Virus record (IMG/VR): IMGVR_UViG_3300046534_000729
Span: 1-36,181 of that record
Source of the DNA: a virus
Reading direction: 5' to 3' (one strand)
Length of the DNA stretch: 36,181 bases
Below are positions 5,981-13,684 of the stretch, piece by piece; the stretch's first letter is position 1; every line of letters starts with the position of its first letter. Position numbers and translations under genes: made by a program. The notes beneath the pieces were generated by a model, which saw only the letters and a list, made by a program, of their open reading frames with translations, was not told where the DNA came from and did no database searches.

Positions 5981-6474
5981 GCGAAAAAACACACTACAGG
6001 AAAGTATTTAAAAGCGATCACCTGGGCGTAGCTGATTTAGAAGATTTTCTCGAAGCTGGTTCAAACATGACGTTTACAGTGTCGCACGTTTTGCAACATC
6101 AGAATGAGCAGGTAGCAGGTAAGAAGATAAATTGCAATGTAGCGTATTTTGTTGAAAAGATTAAACCGTTAGTGCTTAATTCTGGAAATTCTAAAGTTAT
6201 GAAAAGTTTTGCGAAAAATAGCCCGTTTGTTGAAGATTGGAATAATATCCCGATCACGCTGTACATCGATCATAGCGCAAGATTGAAGGGCGAAGTCGTC
6301 GGAGGTGTTCGGATTAACCCGACCGCACCAAAAGGCAAACAAACGCTAACACCAGACAGCCCCAATTGGCAGTCAGCAGTCGATGCTTATAAAAGGGATG
6401 GTAACCTAGATGCGGTGCTTAAACGCGCTCACATAGCCCCTGAGCACGTCACGCTGATTACTGGTGCTGAGTGA
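5977..6474 (+). CDS. Recombination-module protein of unknown function (165 aa)
   Basis: 165 residues beginning MSEKTHYRKVFKSDHLGVAD and containing GKKINCNVAYFVEKIKPLVL and LYIDHSARLKGEVVGGVRI. Proteins with this pattern are found in many phages directly upstream of YqaJ-type exonuclease genes, as here (TGATG overlap at 6472-6476). The usual partner of such an exonuclease is a single-strand annealing protein, but I see no clear RecT/Bet/Erf motif, so I do not name it as one. Confidence 0.65.
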   Translation: MSEKTHYRKVFKSDHLGVADLEDFLEAGSNMTFTVSHVLQHQNEQVAGKKINCNVAYFVEKIKPLVLNSGNSKVMKSFAKNSPFVEDWNNIPITLYIDHSARLKGEVVGGVRINPTAPKGKQTLTPDSPNWQSAVDAYKRDGNLDAVLKRAHIAPEHVTLITGAE

Positions 6475-7223
6475 TGTTTCACGATATAGCCCAAAACACT
6501 GATGAATGGCTAGAACTTCGAGGCGGTCACTTGACCGGCTCGGCAGTTTCAAAGGTGATGGCAAGCCCTATTAATTATCAGGTATTAATGCTTGGCAAAG
6601 ATTCCTATGGAATTGCCAATATGAAGACAAAAAAGATTTATTCAAAAAAATACGCTAATAAAATTGAAGCTGAAAAGAAGATGTTGGAAATGAATCAATC
6701 TGATTTAAAAAAGTCTTTCGGAGATCCTGCCAAGCAACTAGCGGTTGACATAGCACTCGAGCAAATAACGGGCAAATCAATATCAAGCGGCTATTCAAAC
6801 GAACACATGGAAAGAGGCCATGAGCAAGAGCCAATAGCAAGGCAGCTATACGAAAGCAAATACTTTTGTGATGTTACGAACGGTGGTTTTTTTGATAACG
6901 GCTTTACCGGCTGTTCACCTGATGGAATAGTAGGTAATGGCTTGATTGAAATTAAATCAGTTATTCCTTCTGTCCATTACAAGCGCATTAAAAATGGTGG
7001 GTTTGATTCGGCATATCGATGGCAGCTAATGTTTAACCTAAAGGAGTCGGGGAAAGAATGGATTGATTTTATCAGCTATTGCGCCAACTTTACCGAGGAC
7101 AAGCAACTTTACGTTTACCGCATCTATGCAAGCGAACAAGCCGAAGACTTTGAAAAGATGGATAATAGAATAGCTGATTTTCTGACTTTGGTTTATGAAG
7201 TTAAGCAGGACATACAAGAATAG
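6474..7223 (+). CDS. YqaJ/lambda-type recombination exonuclease (249 aa)
   Basis: A PD-(D/E)xK nuclease of the YqaJ/lambda-exonuclease family, which digests one strand of double-stranded ends for annealing-based recombination. Visible motifs: LRGGHLTGS near the N-terminus, RGHEQEP about 114-120, then catalytic D150 (CSPDG), E159 and K161 (LIEIKS), and Q184 (WQLMF). Length fits the family. ATG 6474 overlaps the previous stop as TGATG; an in-frame GTG lies 3 bases earlier. It is the last gene before a new promoter at 7236-7263. Confidence 0.9.
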   Translation: MFHDIAQNTDEWLELRGGHLTGSAVSKVMASPINYQVLMLGKDSYGIANMKTKKIYSKKYANKIEAEKKMLEMNQSDLKKSFGDPAKQLAVDIALEQITGKSISSGYSNEHMERGHEQEPIARQLYESKYFCDVTNGGFFDNGFTGCSPDGIVGNGLIEIKSVIPSVHYKRIKNGGFDSAYRWQLMFNLKESGKEWIDFISYCANFTEDKQLYVYRIYASEQAEDFEKMDNRIADFLTLVYEVKQDIQE

Positions 7224-7235
7224 TTTAATTAACTA

Positions 7236-7263
7236 TTGATTTGTACCCCCATTTAGATATAAT
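7236..7263 (+). promoter_or_regulatory. Internal rightward promoter
   Basis: TTGATT at 7236-7241, a 16-base spacer and a perfect TATAAT at 7258-7263, in the 68-base gap after the exonuclease gene. It would start transcription near 7270 and drive the small-protein cluster 7292-8397 separately from the early promoter. Confidence 0.6.
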
Positions 7264-7291
7264 GGGCTTATTGAAACGGGAGGTTTAACCG

Positions 7292-7399
7292 ATGACTGAT
7301 AAAGAATATTCAGACCTACTAATCCAGTGCTATAAGTCAGGCCAGATTAGCGAGGAACAATACCGGCGACACGTTGAAGCTGGTGAAATAATTGAATAA
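7292..7399 (+). CDS. Very small hypothetical protein (35 aa)
   Basis: 35 codons, ATG 7292 with a strong SD (GGGAGGTTTAACCGATG) and the promoter at 7236-7263 directly upstream. The product MTDKEYSDLLIQCYKSGQIS... is a short helical peptide, and the pattern SGQISEEQYRRHVEAGEI resembles a two-helix stub seen in phage accessory peptides. Function unknown. Confidence 0.6.
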   Translation: MTDKEYSDLLIQCYKSGQISEEQYRRHVEAGEIIE

Positions 7400-7411
7400 G
7401 GGAGTAATGTT

Positions 7412-7810
7412 ATGAATGATGAATTACAAAATGAAGTAGTAAAGCTAATTTCAGGAATACTCGAAACAACAAGCAAAGCTGGGGATTTTCTAGCTAGTGA
7501 AATGCCAGAGTATTTATCACAATTAATACTCTGGTATGGGTTTTATAATCTTATACTATTTATAGTAGGGCTGTTGCTTTTAGTTACGTTTATAGTTATA
7601 GATTTTAAATATGGGAAGTATATGTATAGGAGTGATGAGTGTACAGGGGATGATTTTTGGCTTGGATACGTTTGTTTAGGTTCCGTATTAAGGACTGTTA
7701 TATACGTACCAATATCTATTACTCTTTTAAACTTAACGTGGTTACAAATATATATAGCACCAAAAGTGTGGCTGGTTGAATATGTAGCTACAATCAGCAA
7801 TCTAAAATAA
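7412..7810 (+). CDS. Membrane protein of unknown function (132 aa)
   Basis: Two clear hydrophobic segments, about residues 43-64 (YGFYNLILFIVGLLLLVTF region) and 82-107, with a polar N-terminal helix before and a short Cys/Asp-rich loop (YRSDECTGDDF) between. Start ATG 7412 has SD GGGAG. Nothing identifies the family. Its place in an early cluster of membrane peptides makes host takeover or superinfection exclusion possible, but this is inference. Confidence 0.7.
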   Translation: MNDELQNEVVKLISGILETTSKAGDFLASEMPEYLSQLILWYGFYNLILFIVGLLLLVTFIVIDFKYGKYMYRSDECTGDDFWLGYVCLGSVLRTVIYVPISITLLNLTWLQIYIAPKVWLVEYVATISNLK

Positions 7811-7857
7811 CAAAATTTTGGCGTAGAATATCATTATCGTGATGCGCCTTGATCGGG

Positions 7858-7925
7858 GCCTGATACGAACTCAGGCGAATCTATGTTCCGCTATGTAGGT
7901 GACTCATCATAGCGGTTACCACCTA
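7858..7925 (+). ncRNA. Structured RNA leader with two hairpins and possible pseudoknot
   Basis: The 136-base gap before the 37-aa gene holds two perfect hairpins: GCCTGA/TCAGGC (7858-7863 with 7871-7876) and CCGCTATG/CATAGCGG (7888-7895 with 7908-7915). The second loop carries AGGTG (7897-7901), complementary to CACCT (7920-7924) just after the hairpin, so an H-type pseudoknot can form. No T run follows, so it is not a terminator. It ends about 12 bases before the SD GGGAG. It matches no riboswitch that I know. Confidence 0.5.
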
Positions 7926-7946
7926 ATTTAATAGGGAGATGTTGTT

Positions 7947-8060
7947 ATGCATGAATTTTTAACTGGACTATTTACGATAACAGGGCTGGTTTTTTGGACG
8001 CTTGCCTTCGCGTGGTTTGTTGGTTGGTTTGCTGCAAAAAACGGAATAAATAAAACTTAA
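7947..8060 (+). CDS. Single-span membrane peptide (37 aa)
   Basis: 37 codons, ATG 7947 with SD AGGGAG, directly after the structured leader. One transmembrane segment, about residues 7-30 (TITGLVFWTLAFAWFVGW), and a short basic tail (KNGINKT). Tiny membrane peptides of this kind in phages include holin modifiers and exclusion or toxin peptides; the sequence alone does not decide. Confidence 0.6.
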   Translation: MHEFLTGLFTITGLVFWTLAFAWFVGWFAAKNGINKT

Positions 8061-8078
8061 CACCCCAATAGAGGAAGT

Positions 8079-8228
8079 ATGAAACTAAACGAAAAAGTAA
8101 CGGCGATAGTCGAAAACGGGCTAAACAAGGTCAGTCAGTCGGCACTCGAGTCGGCGATTATTATGCTGGTCAAGGCTGAGGTTCAGGCGCTTCGAGATCA
8201 ATTAGAAGATAAACAACATAGGAGATAG
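8079..8228 (+). CDS. Small helical protein (49 aa)
   Basis: 49 codons, ATG 8079 with a strong SD (GAGGAAGTATG). The sequence (MKLNEKVTAIVENGLNKVSQ..., ending ALRDQLEDKQHRR) is an amphipathic helix or coiled coil with no membrane segment. It lies between two membrane-peptide genes. Family not recognised. Confidence 0.6.
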   Translation: MKLNEKVTAIVENGLNKVSQSALESAIIMLVKAEVQALRDQLEDKQHRR

Positions 8229-8232
8229 ATTA

Positions 8233-8397
8233 ATGGAAACTTATTTAATGAATTTTTTAATGGCTGCTATTTTATTTGGCTGCTGCTTTTTACTTAACTT
8301 AAAAGCTGGGGAAACGCCTACCAGACTAATTAGTTATTTAGGGTTAATGGCATGTATTGGTTTAATGTTTGGGAGTTTGTTCAGCGCGTTTAGTTAG
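8233..8397 (+). CDS. Small two-span membrane protein (54 aa)
   Basis: 54 codons, ATG 8233 with SD AGGAGATAG. Two hydrophobic segments, about residues 5-23 (LMNFLMAAILFGCCFLLNL) and 34-52 (SYLGLMACIGLMFGSLFSAF), joined by a short polar loop. It is the last rightward gene; its TAG (8395-8397) overlaps the stop of the convergent late gene by 3 bases, and no terminator is visible between them. Confidence 0.6.
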   Translation: METYLMNFLMAAILFGCCFLLNLKAGETPTRLISYLGLMACIGLMFGSLFSAFS

Positions 8398-8891
8398 AAA
8401 ATAAACCACTCGAACTCGACGCCTAAACCATCGTACCCGTTGCGGTCTTTACCCAGGACGCAACTGTGATGGGTGTATTTGCCATTTATCGCAAATACTT
8501 TATTTTGCGACATAAATATATTATGTCTAACACCCATGTTCGACGTGCCTTTATCGTCAGCTCCTCCCGCTACGCATTGAGGGGAGACGCCGCGGGTGAT
8601 GTCTATACCGATAAAAATACTTGTGCTATTAAACCATGTGCCATTAGTCAATGATTCAGCTTTTGCTTGGCTAAACAGGGCGCTAACAACAAAGATAATA
8701 AATGCTATGAAAATTATCCCGCCGACACCTAGACCTGCTGAGGCTGCCGACCCTAAACCCTCATTTTCGCGCCATTCTTTAAATGAATTTTTCCGGACCT
8801 TGAACACATAGAAAGCATACGAAGCTATCATTGTTAATATAATAGCCAGTGCTGTGACTGACTGCGATAGGAATTCTAATAAGGCGTCCAT
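8394..8891 (-). CDS. Membrane-anchored protein with HHS-containing beta domain (165 aa)
   Basis: Last gene of the late unit. I take ATG 8891 (MDALLEFL) because it forms TAATG with the previous stop; a GTG at 8906 is the alternative. Two membrane segments at about residues 9-30 and 54-74 precede an exported-looking region that is probably beta-rich and ends VEFEWFIF, an outer-membrane-like C-terminal aromatic. The segment KYTHHSCVLGKDRNGYDGLG recurs in phage proteins of unknown role. The HHS triad recalls PagL-type lipid A deacylases, but the rest of that motif is absent, so I do not assign an enzyme. Confidence 0.65.
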   Translation of the reverse strand: MDALLEFLSQSVTALAIILTMIASYAFYVFKVRKNSFKEWRENEGLGSAASAGLGVGGIIFIAFIIFVVSALFSQAKAESLTNGTWFNSTSIFIGIDITRGVSPQCVAGGADDKGTSNMGVRHNIFMSQNKVFAINGKYTHHSCVLGKDRNGYDGLGVEFEWFIF

Positions 8892-9304
8892 TATGATACA
8901 GGCCACCGACTATCATCTTTATAGTCTTGAGGGATAGGGTCGATTGCCTCGATAACGTCAGACGCCGTTCTAATTGCTTGTATGCTTCCCCATATAATTT
9001 CACCCGCATTCCAGGCCGATGTCTGTTCTGTAGTCCAGTTACCCTCGCCAACTTTAGCCAGTACCGCTGCCTGCGCTGTTAGATTGCGTTGTTTCCACTC
9101 AGGGACCAGCGCCACAATTCGTTTATTTGCTTCTGACTTAACATCGTTTAAAGTAACAGCAACACTAACCTCAACTATCGAAGCTCCAATGCTAGCCAGA
9201 TAAACAGCAGAGGGGAAATCACCAGCATATTGAAGCCTAGTATTTTGTATTTTAAATTGATTAGCTGTCACCCTTGACCCATCCGTAAATTCAATTATTT
9301 TCAT
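8891..9304 (-). CDS. Tail-fibre accessory/assembly-like protein (137 aa)
   Basis: Directly follows the tailspike gene with a TAATG overlap. The C-terminal half (WKQRNLTAQAAVLAKVGEGN, then EQTSAWNAGEIIW and IRTASDVIEAI) matches the C-terminal helical region of small phage tail proteins and fibre-assembly proteins, in which the helix follows a short beta N-terminus (MKIIEFTDGSRVTANQF). A role in folding or attaching the tailspike is inferred from order. Confidence 0.65.
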   Translation of the reverse strand: MKIIEFTDGSRVTANQFKIQNTRLQYAGDFPSAVYLASIGASIVEVSVAVTLNDVKSEANKRIVALVPEWKQRNLTAQAAVLAKVGEGNWTTEQTSAWNAGEIIWGSIQAIRTASDVIEAIDPIPQDYKDDSRWPVS

Positions 9305-11331
9305 TATAGAATACCTCCTAATGTTGAGATAACTTGGTACGATGTTCCACTATCTACCGTTACGATAGTAACTGCTGTTTTTTCGCTAACTGACAAAGGA
9401 AGAGCTGGTGCCTCTAATGTTGCTGGAAAAACTAAAGTTGCAACTTGTGAGCTGTTGTATTGAAACACTGTATCGGCTGTCTGTCCTACCGCATACATTT
9501 TAGTTCCATCAGGTTTGAAAACAACTGAATTCAAGGCTGTCTCTTCTGATTCAAAACTAAATGTTACGCTGTCGTAGCTTGCCGAACTTACGACCCACGG
9601 GGTTGATAATGTGTATTGATACATGCTATCACTTAGTCTTCCTGCGATATACATTTTTGTTCCATCAGGTTTAAAGAAAACAGATCGCGGGTTATTTTCT
9701 TGCGAAGCAAAGCTAAACGAAACGCTATCGTAACTTGCTGTGTTCATCGCCCAAGGAGTTGAAAGTGTGTATTGATAGATGGTGTCGTTAGTGTTACCGA
9801 TCATATACATTTTAGACCCATCGGGTTTGAAAAATATAGCTTGTGGGACTGCGTCTTGAGAATTAACGCTGAAGGATAAACTCTCGTAGCTCGCTGAACT
9901 TACCACCCATGCCGTTGATAGCGCATATTGATAGACAGTATCATTTTGACCAATGATGTATATTTTCGTCCCGTCAGGTTTGAAAAACATATCAAAAACT
10001 ACCGCCTCTTGCGTGTTGAAATCGAACGAAACACTATCATAAGTAGCCGAACTTACAACCCACGGGCTGGCTAATGTATATTGATCCACTGTGTCGTTTT
10101 GAGTGCCGACCATGTACATTTTTGTCCCATCGGTTTTAAAAGCTAAAGCGTTTGGGGCAGAATCCTCAGAAGCTACACTAAACGAAACGCTATCATAAGA
10201 TGCATTTGCTACGTCATAACTAACTACAGCCTCATAGTCTATAATTAAATCGACCTTCGCGACTGCCGCCGGCGTTGCAAATGTATAGGTAACTGTTGCC
10301 GCATCCGCCGTTGAAAGTTGTATTTTGTTTGAACTAAAATCAATCGATTGTGAAGCTCCGGTTGTCGATGCTGTTGTTAGAGTACGAGAAACCATCGCTG
10401 TTCCGTCCTGCTTTACGACATTAACTCTAATAACGCCAGCCAAATCTTTTACAGCAAAGATTCTATCTCCTGCCTCGGCTGTGTAATCTACACCACCATT
10501 TATATTCATAGTGGTGGCGTGAAAAGTTAAAGGCCATGCGCCAGAAGGCAATAACAACATTTGCTGGCCTGTCGTCATAGTTAGGCTTGTTGCTGTTGCT
10601 GTGCCTGTAATTACTACAGCATTACCCGTTGCTGCCGTTAGGTCTGTCGCTGTCGCAGAAGCAATATCAGCACCAGCCGATAGGGTTTGAACGCCAGTAA
10701 ATTGCTTGTTGTTTAAATTTACATCACCACCAAACACCGGCGTTTTGTCGTCAAACAATTCTGTTGTAAGCAATTGTGCCTCAAACCAATTATCAGTCGC
10801 ATTAAAAATTAAGAATAACTTTTGGCTTGCTTTTAAATCACCGACCCCGATCTGCTCATCATGGTTTTTTCTTACTGATGTAACAGGAGTTGAATCAATT
10901 TTTAATGTAACATTGCCGGTATTAATAGCGGGCACTGTAATAATGTAGGTCTGATTATCAACCAGTGATGTTATAATCGGAACACCAACGGCGGTTATAT
11001 CGTTAACGCCTAACGACTGAGTAGTCAGAGAAACTACGCCTTGAGTTTCTATACCGTTGTCTAGTTCTTGATACTTTTGGACATCGGCAGAGCTGCGGAT
11101 CTCATATGAGTATTTGCCACTCGTCCACATCTTAGTTGATACACGACCATCAGCGCCAATAATCAAAGGCTGGGCTAGTGCTGCGCCTGTTAACGCCCTA
11201 ACACCGTACACAGCTTTAGGGTTAGCGATAGGATCAACCCCAACATCACCAATGTATACTTTACCGCCGACCAAAAAAGATTTGGTAGTTGGGTCGAGAT
11301 GTTGCTGGTCTTCGTCGAATATTGCTGGCAT
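9304..11331 (-). CDS. Tailspike / receptor-binding protein with P22-type head-binding domain and propeller-like repeats (675 aa)
   Basis: Residues about 15-95 (GGKVYIGDVGVDPIANP, then AQPLIIGADGRV and YEIRSSADVQKYQELDNG) match the head-binding domain of P22 tailspike gp9. A linker with fibre-like sequence (FGGDVNLNNKQFTGVQTL) follows. From about residue 375 to 630 there are five repeats of about 50 residues, each with ASYDSVSFS, FKPDGTKMY and QYTLSTPWVVSS, a pattern of surface-exposed beta-propeller blades. P22 itself has a beta-helix endorhamnosidase here, so the receptor part has been replaced. The last ~45 residues close the chain. It should bind the cell surface; no catalytic residues are evident. 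Confidence 0.85.
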   Translation of the reverse strand: MPAIFDEDQQHLDPTTKSFLVGGKVYIGDVGVDPIANPKAVYGVRALTGAALAQPLIIGADGRVSTKMWTSGKYSYEIRSSADVQKYQELDNGIETQGVVSLTTQSLGVNDITAVGVPIITSLVDNQTYIITVPAINTGNVTLKIDSTPVTSVRKNHDEQIGVGDLKASQKLFLIFNATDNWFEAQLLTTELFDDKTPVFGGDVNLNNKQFTGVQTLSAGADIASATATDLTAATGNAVVITGTATATSLTMTTGQQMLLLPSGAWPLTFHATTMNINGGVDYTAEAGDRIFAVKDLAGVIRVNVVKQDGTAMVSRTLTTASTTGASQSIDFSSNKIQLSTADAATVTYTFATPAAVAKVDLIIDYEAVVSYDVANASYDSVSFSVASEDSAPNALAFKTDGTKMYMVGTQNDTVDQYTLASPWVVSSATYDSVSFDFNTQEAVVFDMFFKPDGTKIYIIGQNDTVYQYALSTAWVVSSASYESLSFSVNSQDAVPQAIFFKPDGSKMYMIGNTNDTIYQYTLSTPWAMNTASYDSVSFSFASQENNPRSVFFKPDGTKMYIAGRLSDSMYQYTLSTPWVVSSASYDSVTFSFESEETALNSVVFKPDGTKMYAVGQTADTVFQYNSSQVATLVFPATLEAPALPLSVSEKTAVTIVTVDSGTSYQVISTLGGIL
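9440..10204 (-). repeat. Five tandem ~150-bp coding repeats in the tailspike gene
   Basis: Each unit encodes about 50 residues with the landmarks YDSVSFS, FKPDGTKMY and QYTLSTPW. Adjacent units differ by many substitutions, but the FKPDG and STPWVVSS blocks are near identical. The copy number could change by recombination and so alter the receptor domain. Confidence 0.75.
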
Positions 11332-11370
11332 TATTTAGTACCTGTTGTGATTATTAGTGTAGGATGAGGC

Positions 11371-11529
11371 ATGGACAATTTAATAAATACATTTTGCAAG
11401 GCTGAATTCCTGTGTTATGCGTCTGAGCCTAATTGGATCGGCGTTATATTAATTGGCGGCATTATTATATATGGTTCGATACTTATGGGAGTTGTAATCA
11501 CTACTGTTGTTCGCCCTGGTCCCTACTAG
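11371..11529 (+). CDS. Single-span membrane peptide on the opposite strand (52 aa), possible moron
   Basis: A 52-codon frame on the plus strand in the 169-base gap between the tailspike and third ejection gene, both on the minus strand. It overlaps the last 29 bases of the latter. ATG 11371 has an SD (AGGATGAGGC). One hydrophobic segment, about residues 22-47 (WIGVILIGGIIIYGSILMG), follows a polar N-terminus. In P22 the same junction (between gp16 and gp9) holds the reverse-strand immI genes including the membrane exclusion gene sieA. A superinfection exclusion role is inferred from place and membrane nature. No clear promoter was seen. Confidence 0.55.
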   Translation: MDNLINTFCKAEFLCYASEPNWIGVILIGGIIIYGSILMGVVITTVVRPGPY

Positions 11530-13684
11530 ACGAAGCAATAGCGTCATCAATTAGCTGTGACATCGCCCTAGCTGCTGCTGGTGAGTCTGGATTAAACGAT
11601 CTAATCTCTCTTACTCTAGGTAACCACTTTGTATCAAACATTACTTCTGTTATAGCCTTAACATTTCTATCAAATAAACTAGTATCTCCAGCCGTTTGAA
11701 TCATCTGTATTGGCTTAGTAATAACGTCCCTTAAAACCCCCAATTTACCGCGCATGTTTTGGATTATTTCAGTAAATGAAGCTGTTGGGCTTCCTGCTGC
11801 CCTTCCCTTTTCTGCTCTGGACAGGACTTTTTCAAGGTATTTAAAATTTGACCTTTGAGATTGATTCATCGATCTCAATAAAACTTCACGTTGATTTGGG
11901 TTTGATCCGAATAGCTTTCTCTTTAATAACCCTGGCATGTTTGCAACGCTATCTGTTCCTGCATCTTTAATTTCTTGACCAACGGAACTTACTCTAAAAT
12001 CAAGCTCATTTCTAACTATATCGCGCCAAGCTAAAGGATCGACATCTTCAATTGCCTTTCGAGCTATTGCTATATCCCCCACGTTTGTTCTAGGGTTGAA
12101 TATCTCCGACGAAATGTTTTTTAATTGAGCATCAGAAACATTTGCTATTCTTTGCACTAATGATGCTTGTATTGCATCGACTGAACCAGATTCCCTAATA
12201 AATATTTTTGATGCCTCGTCAAATGGGGGGTGCGCTTCTTTCATAGCTGTTAATAGCTTATTTTTTAATGCTACTACTTCACCTTTTACCGATGGATCGA
12301 CTGCCTTTTCAGATACTGGTGATGCATTAATGATAGCGTCCATTTCCTTTTTAACACGTTGCAACTGTCTAAAAGTTAAAAACTGCTTGCCTTCTCGCGG
12401 AGTTAAGAACTTACTAATTTTGGTTATAGTAGATTCTAGCTCTCCACTAATTACCGACTCGTCTAGTAATTCATCTATGTTAGTTTTAAGGGGGCCTAAA
12501 TTAACATTTGCTCCAGCGCCTATCTCATCAGCCTCCGCTATAACCTGCCCAAATTGTGATGCCTCTTTTCTAGCTAGCTTTGTTGCATCGATAGCGCTAT
12601 TGGCTGCTGTTCTTATTCGTTGTGGCGCTCCAAAAGTCACAGTAGGCGAGGCAATAGTATCAAGCAATTTGAAAGTGGCGTTAAACGCTTGATCATTTTG
12701 TTTGTTAAGCCTTTTTAATGCTGTGGCAGAACCGGCGTCTAATTGAGGTAATACCCGCTGTTGATTTAATTGCGAAGGGACACGTGTTTGCTGTGCTGGG
12801 AATAATCCGACATTTTCACCTGTTAATGCTTCTATTGCTTCGACCGCTTCTCTTGCCTCATCAATCGATGGTGCTGCTTCGGATAATTCACTAGGTGAAA
12901 CGCTTATCTCGCCTGCTTGCCTTGATTGCCTTAACGCCTGTATTGCTGGAAAAACTAACTCAGCCACAAAACCCAATGATGTCGCTACTGCTACTTCTTC
13001 TTTGCTGAACTCACCGCCAAGTTGAGATTGCAGCCCCTCCATTCCTGATTGAGTCAAGCCCGCTCCTGTAGCCCCTACAGCAGCCTTTGTGATTAAGCCT
13101 GTAGGTATCGTCGCCAATGACGCACCAGGAAAGAAAGCCGCGCCTGTAGCCCCTACTTGGGCAGCATCAATCACCGAAGGCCCAGGAGGGTTAATCACAG
13201 ACTGAACGCCGTTTTTGTTATTGCTTGCTAATATATTGCCTTTTTCATCTTCGGTTATACCAATATGGGGCAGTATATTTGTAATAATCTTCCCCAATTC
13301 TCTAGGGTCCATTGTAACGGCTGTAGCGGTTGATATTTTAGCAATGTCAGCAAGCGATTCACCAGCCAATATTCCGCTTCTAACTAATTCAGGCAGTTCA
13401 CGCGTTGCCCTTGTTTCGTTACCGCCGCTATCATCTGATGGAGGACGAACATTAAACGCTTGTGATCCAAAATCAGGAGGGCCACCCACTTGATTAACGG
13501 GGTCCTGATTAATGACAGGTTGTTCGGTAGCTTGCTGTAGTTCGTCAATAACCGGTGGATCTTCTACCTTTGGTTGTACTGGCATCGGTAATCCGGTTTT
13601 AAAGTCTAGTATTCGCCCACCATAAACCCCGCCTTCATTTTCGTCCGGTAATGCGGCGGTGCTACTAAAATCTAAAACTGCCAT
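11501..13684 (-). CDS. DNA ejection protein candidate, gp16-like position (727 aa)
   Basis: The third of three consecutive large genes between tail and tailspike, where P22 has ejection proteins gp7, gp20 and gp16. The N-terminus is Pro/acid-rich and disordered; about residues 170-245 are Gly/Ala-rich and weakly hydrophobic (PGPSVIDAAQVGATGAAFFP), suited to membrane insertion; the rest is long-helical (residues 340-600). Such proteins leave the virion with the DNA and form a channel through the envelope. No lytic transglycosylase motif is visible. ATG 13684 overlaps the previous stop as TAATG. Confidence 0.65.
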   Translation of the reverse strand: MAVLDFSSTAALPDENEGGVYGGRILDFKTGLPMPVQPKVEDPPVIDELQQATEQPVINQDPVNQVGGPPDFGSQAFNVRPPSDDSGGNETRATRELPELVRSGILAGESLADIAKISTATAVTMDPRELGKIITNILPHIGITEDEKGNILASNNKNGVQSVINPPGPSVIDAAQVGATGAAFFPGASLATIPTGLITKAAVGATGAGLTQSGMEGLQSQLGGEFSKEEVAVATSLGFVAELVFPAIQALRQSRQAGEISVSPSELSEAAPSIDEAREAVEAIEALTGENVGLFPAQQTRVPSQLNQQRVLPQLDAGSATALKRLNKQNDQAFNATFKLLDTIASPTVTFGAPQRIRTAANSAIDATKLARKEASQFGQVIAEADEIGAGANVNLGPLKTNIDELLDESVISGELESTITKISKFLTPREGKQFLTFRQLQRVKKEMDAIINASPVSEKAVDPSVKGEVVALKNKLLTAMKEAHPPFDEASKIFIRESGSVDAIQASLVQRIANVSDAQLKNISSEIFNPRTNVGDIAIARKAIEDVDPLAWRDIVRNELDFRVSSVGQEIKDAGTDSVANMPGLLKRKLFGSNPNQREVLLRSMNQSQRSNFKYLEKVLSRAEKGRAAGSPTASFTEIIQNMRGKLGVLRDVITKPIQMIQTAGDTSLFDRNVKAITEVMFDTKWLPRVREIRSFNPDSPAAARAMSQLIDDAIASSSRDQGEQQ

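Noticed and set aside
11433-11699. 88-aa plus-strand frame
   Set aside because: Antisense shadow of the ejection protein gene without SD; the supported plus-strand gene here is 11371-11529 in another frame.
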